Assembly (NCBI RefSeq): GCF_029360775.1
Contig: NZ_JARKMZ010000002.1
Span: forward strand, 144,628-208,627
Reading direction: 5' to 3'
Length of the DNA stretch: 64,000 nt
Source: Daejeonella sp. H1SJ63
GTDB lineage: Bacteria > Bacteroidota > Bacteroidia > Sphingobacteriales > Sphingobacteriaceae
Shown: in pieces, positions 62,838 through 64,000 of the stretch
Layout: each line of letters starts with the position of its first letter
How positions within the stretch are numbered: position 1 is the stretch's first letter
Made by a program: the position numbers and the translations under genes
Notes under the pieces: generated by a model
What the model was told of the DNA's origin: nothing
The model's database searches: none
What the model saw: the letters and a program-made list of their open reading frames with translations, nothing else

Positions 62838-63194
62838 ATGAAGAAATTTATCAGGGGATTCTATTTTGCCTTCAGCGGACTCGGCTATGCCTTTAAAACT
62901 CAGCGTAACTTCAGGGTACACTGTGCTGCAGCAGTTATAGTAAGCGTTTTGTCTTATTATCTTAATCTGAACACATCAGAATGGCTGTGGATTATCGCGG
63001 CTATGGCTATTGTTCTGATTGCCGAGCTGATGAATACTTCTATTGAGACCCTTGTGGATCTGATTTCACCCGAATATCATGTGAAGGCAGGGATAGCTAA
63101 GGATGTGGCAGCGGCAATGGTTTTGCTTTCGGCGATTACTGCTTTAATTATCGGGGCCATTATACTTCTTCCAAAGATTATCGATGCTGCATAA
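62838..63194 (+). CDS. dgkA: Diacylglycerol/undecaprenol kinase family protein
   Basis: A 118-residue membrane protein with three helices. Signature segments are RNFRVHCAAAVIVSVLSYYL and AELMNTSIETLVDLISPEYH, which hold the catalytic glutamates and ATP-binding residues, and AKDVAAAMVLLSAITALIIG. Proteins of this kind phosphorylate diacylglycerol or undecaprenol; Gram-positive-like short forms prefer undecaprenol. The 3' end overlaps recO by 11 bases. Confidence 0.92.
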   Translation: MKKFIRGFYFAFSGLGYAFKTQRNFRVHCAAAVIVSVLSYYLNLNTSEWLWIIAAMAIVLIAELMNTSIETLVDLISPEYHVKAGIAKDVAAAMVLLSAITALIIGAIILLPKIIDAA

Positions 63195-63906
63195 AACCAG
63201 AGGGATTGTATTTAAAACCACCAATTATTCTGAAAGCAGTGTGGTGGTTCAGATCTTTACAGAGAAGTTCGGACTGCAATCTTACCTCATTAACGGAATT
63301 AAGCGACCGAAATCCAAAATCAGGCTGAACAGTCTGCAGTCGCTTCATTTACTGGATATGGTGGTTTATCATAAACCCTCCGGAAATATTCAAAGAGTAT
63401 CAGAACTCAGGCATCAGCCCGTGTTTCAGCAAATCCCGTATGATATTGTAAAAAGTTCGATCACCATGTTTCTGAATGAGGTGCTTTATAAGTCGCTGAA
63501 GCAGCATGAGGCCGATGAGATCTTATTCGAATTTCTTTTCCATGCTATTGAAATTCTGGATAGTATGAGTCAGGGACTGGCGAATTTTCATTTGTATTTT
63601 TTACTCAGATTAACGCGGTTTCTGGGTTTTTATCCCGACAATACCAATTCATCAGCGGCTTATTTTGATTTGAAAAGCGGAGGCTATTCCAATTTACATC
63701 CTCCTCATGCTTTTATACTTGAGCCTCCTTACACTGCGCTGTGGACGCAGGTACTGAATGCCAATTTCGATACTTTATATGAGCTGAAGATATCACCCGC
63801 TGAAAGAAAGGTCCTCCTTGAAAAGGTTCTTGATTATTATGCGCTGCATTCAGAAGGTTTTGGGAAAGTGAAATCACTGGAAGTGCTGGAGGAAGTATTA
63901 TCCTGA
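63184..63906 (+). CDS. recO: DNA repair protein RecO
   Basis: A 240-residue recombination mediator that helps load RecA onto SSB-coated DNA. The N-terminal OB fold (KTRGIVFKTTNYSESSVVVQ, FGLQSYLINGIKRPKSK) and the helical C-terminal domain (FHLYFLLRLTRFLGFYPD) are typical. The four zinc-binding cysteines of some RecO proteins are missing, as is normal in Bacteroidota. It overlaps dgkA by 11 bases in another frame. The last 94 bases of the window hold no recognisable gene. Confidence 0.94.
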   Translation: MLHKTRGIVFKTTNYSESSVVVQIFTEKFGLQSYLINGIKRPKSKIRLNSLQSLHLLDMVVYHKPSGNIQRVSELRHQPVFQQIPYDIVKSSITMFLNEVLYKSLKQHEADEILFEFLFHAIEILDSMSQGLANFHLYFLLRLTRFLGFYPDNTNSSAAYFDLKSGGYSNLHPPHAFILEPPYTALWTQVLNANFDTLYELKISPAERKVLLEKVLDYYALHSEGFGKVKSLEVLEEVLS

Positions 63907-64000
63907 TTGATTTAAGGAGGTCGTGGCTTTCGCCCAATGTCATTAAGTTAAGGATTTAAGTTACTGTTTATCAGCTATTTAGGTTGATATTGCAAATTAT

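Noticed and set aside
62551..62841. 96-codon plus-strand ORF ending just before dgkA
   Set aside because: Mostly antisense to the N-terminus of the RND exporter; no recognisable domain, and dgkA has its own start immediately after.

Overview
The window is a gene-dense, AT-leaning chromosomal segment from a member of the Bacteroidota, most likely the order Sphingobacteriales. The evidence is a complete gldKLMN type IX secretion (T9SS) core, a GldB lipoprotein and a SprE/PorW-like lipoprotein, Bacteroidota-restricted DUF families (DUF4271, DUF4286, DUF2461, DUF983), a split F-type ATP synthase operon lacking atpD/atpC, and repeated promoter-like TAnnTTTG boxes just upstream of genes. Most of the window is housekeeping. 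I saw no tRNA, rRNA, CRISPR array, phage or intact insertion sequence.

Layout. 1-5.8 kb (+): the end of a cytochrome c oxidase assembly/structural cluster (ctaB end, two subunit III genes, subunit IV, SCO protein, DUF420, a small CxxC membrane protein), then DUF983, DUF2461 and an OmpA-like lipoprotein. 5.8-8.5 kb (-): rfbC, DUF4286 and a TPR protein. 8.8-13.0 kb (+): an S9-fold protein that has lost its catalytic Ser and His, followed tightly by a histidine kinase and an OmpR-type regulator. 13.0-21.6 kb (-): MOSC protein, UbiA-like membrane protein, metallophosphoesterase, MoxR-type ATPase with VWA partner, a decayed SDR pseudogene, hemW, an EamA transporter and an Lrp regulator. 21.8-28.5 kb (+): DUF4271, hemD, then gldK-gldL-gldM-gldN behind a promoter with a duplicated motif. 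28.5-35.4 kb (-): uvrC, a class A penicillin-binding protein and the SprE/PorW-like lipoprotein. 35.5-41.5 kb (+): ATP synthase genes atpZ-like, an atpI-like gene and atpBEFHAG, with hairpins inside the operon.

41.9-44.9 kb is the accessory spot. It holds a lipoprotein whose C-terminus resembles the Tae4 peptidoglycan amidase toxin family. A 10-C homopolymer just after the lipoprotein signal puts the gene out of frame, which suggests phase variation or an inactivating or sequencing indel. A small lipoprotein follows directly and is a candidate immunity protein. Next comes a displaced second copy of the toxin C-terminus, ending exactly at the stop codon of a shortened, convergent patatin gene. 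This looks like a polymorphic toxin/immunity locus with a recombination scar and is the most interesting part of the window.

44.9-64 kb: gldB, nadE, a sugar isomerase-like protein, lnt, a PH/SHOCT protein, rsmI, serS, a conserved hypothetical, a SIMPL protein, lspA, a DksA-like protein without its zinc cysteines, ileS, an RND/MMPL exporter, dgkA and recO. Lipoprotein maturation (lspA, lnt) lies in the same segment as many lipoprotein genes (gldK, gldB, sprE-like, the toxin and its neighbour), and three T9SS/gliding loci fall within about 22 kb.
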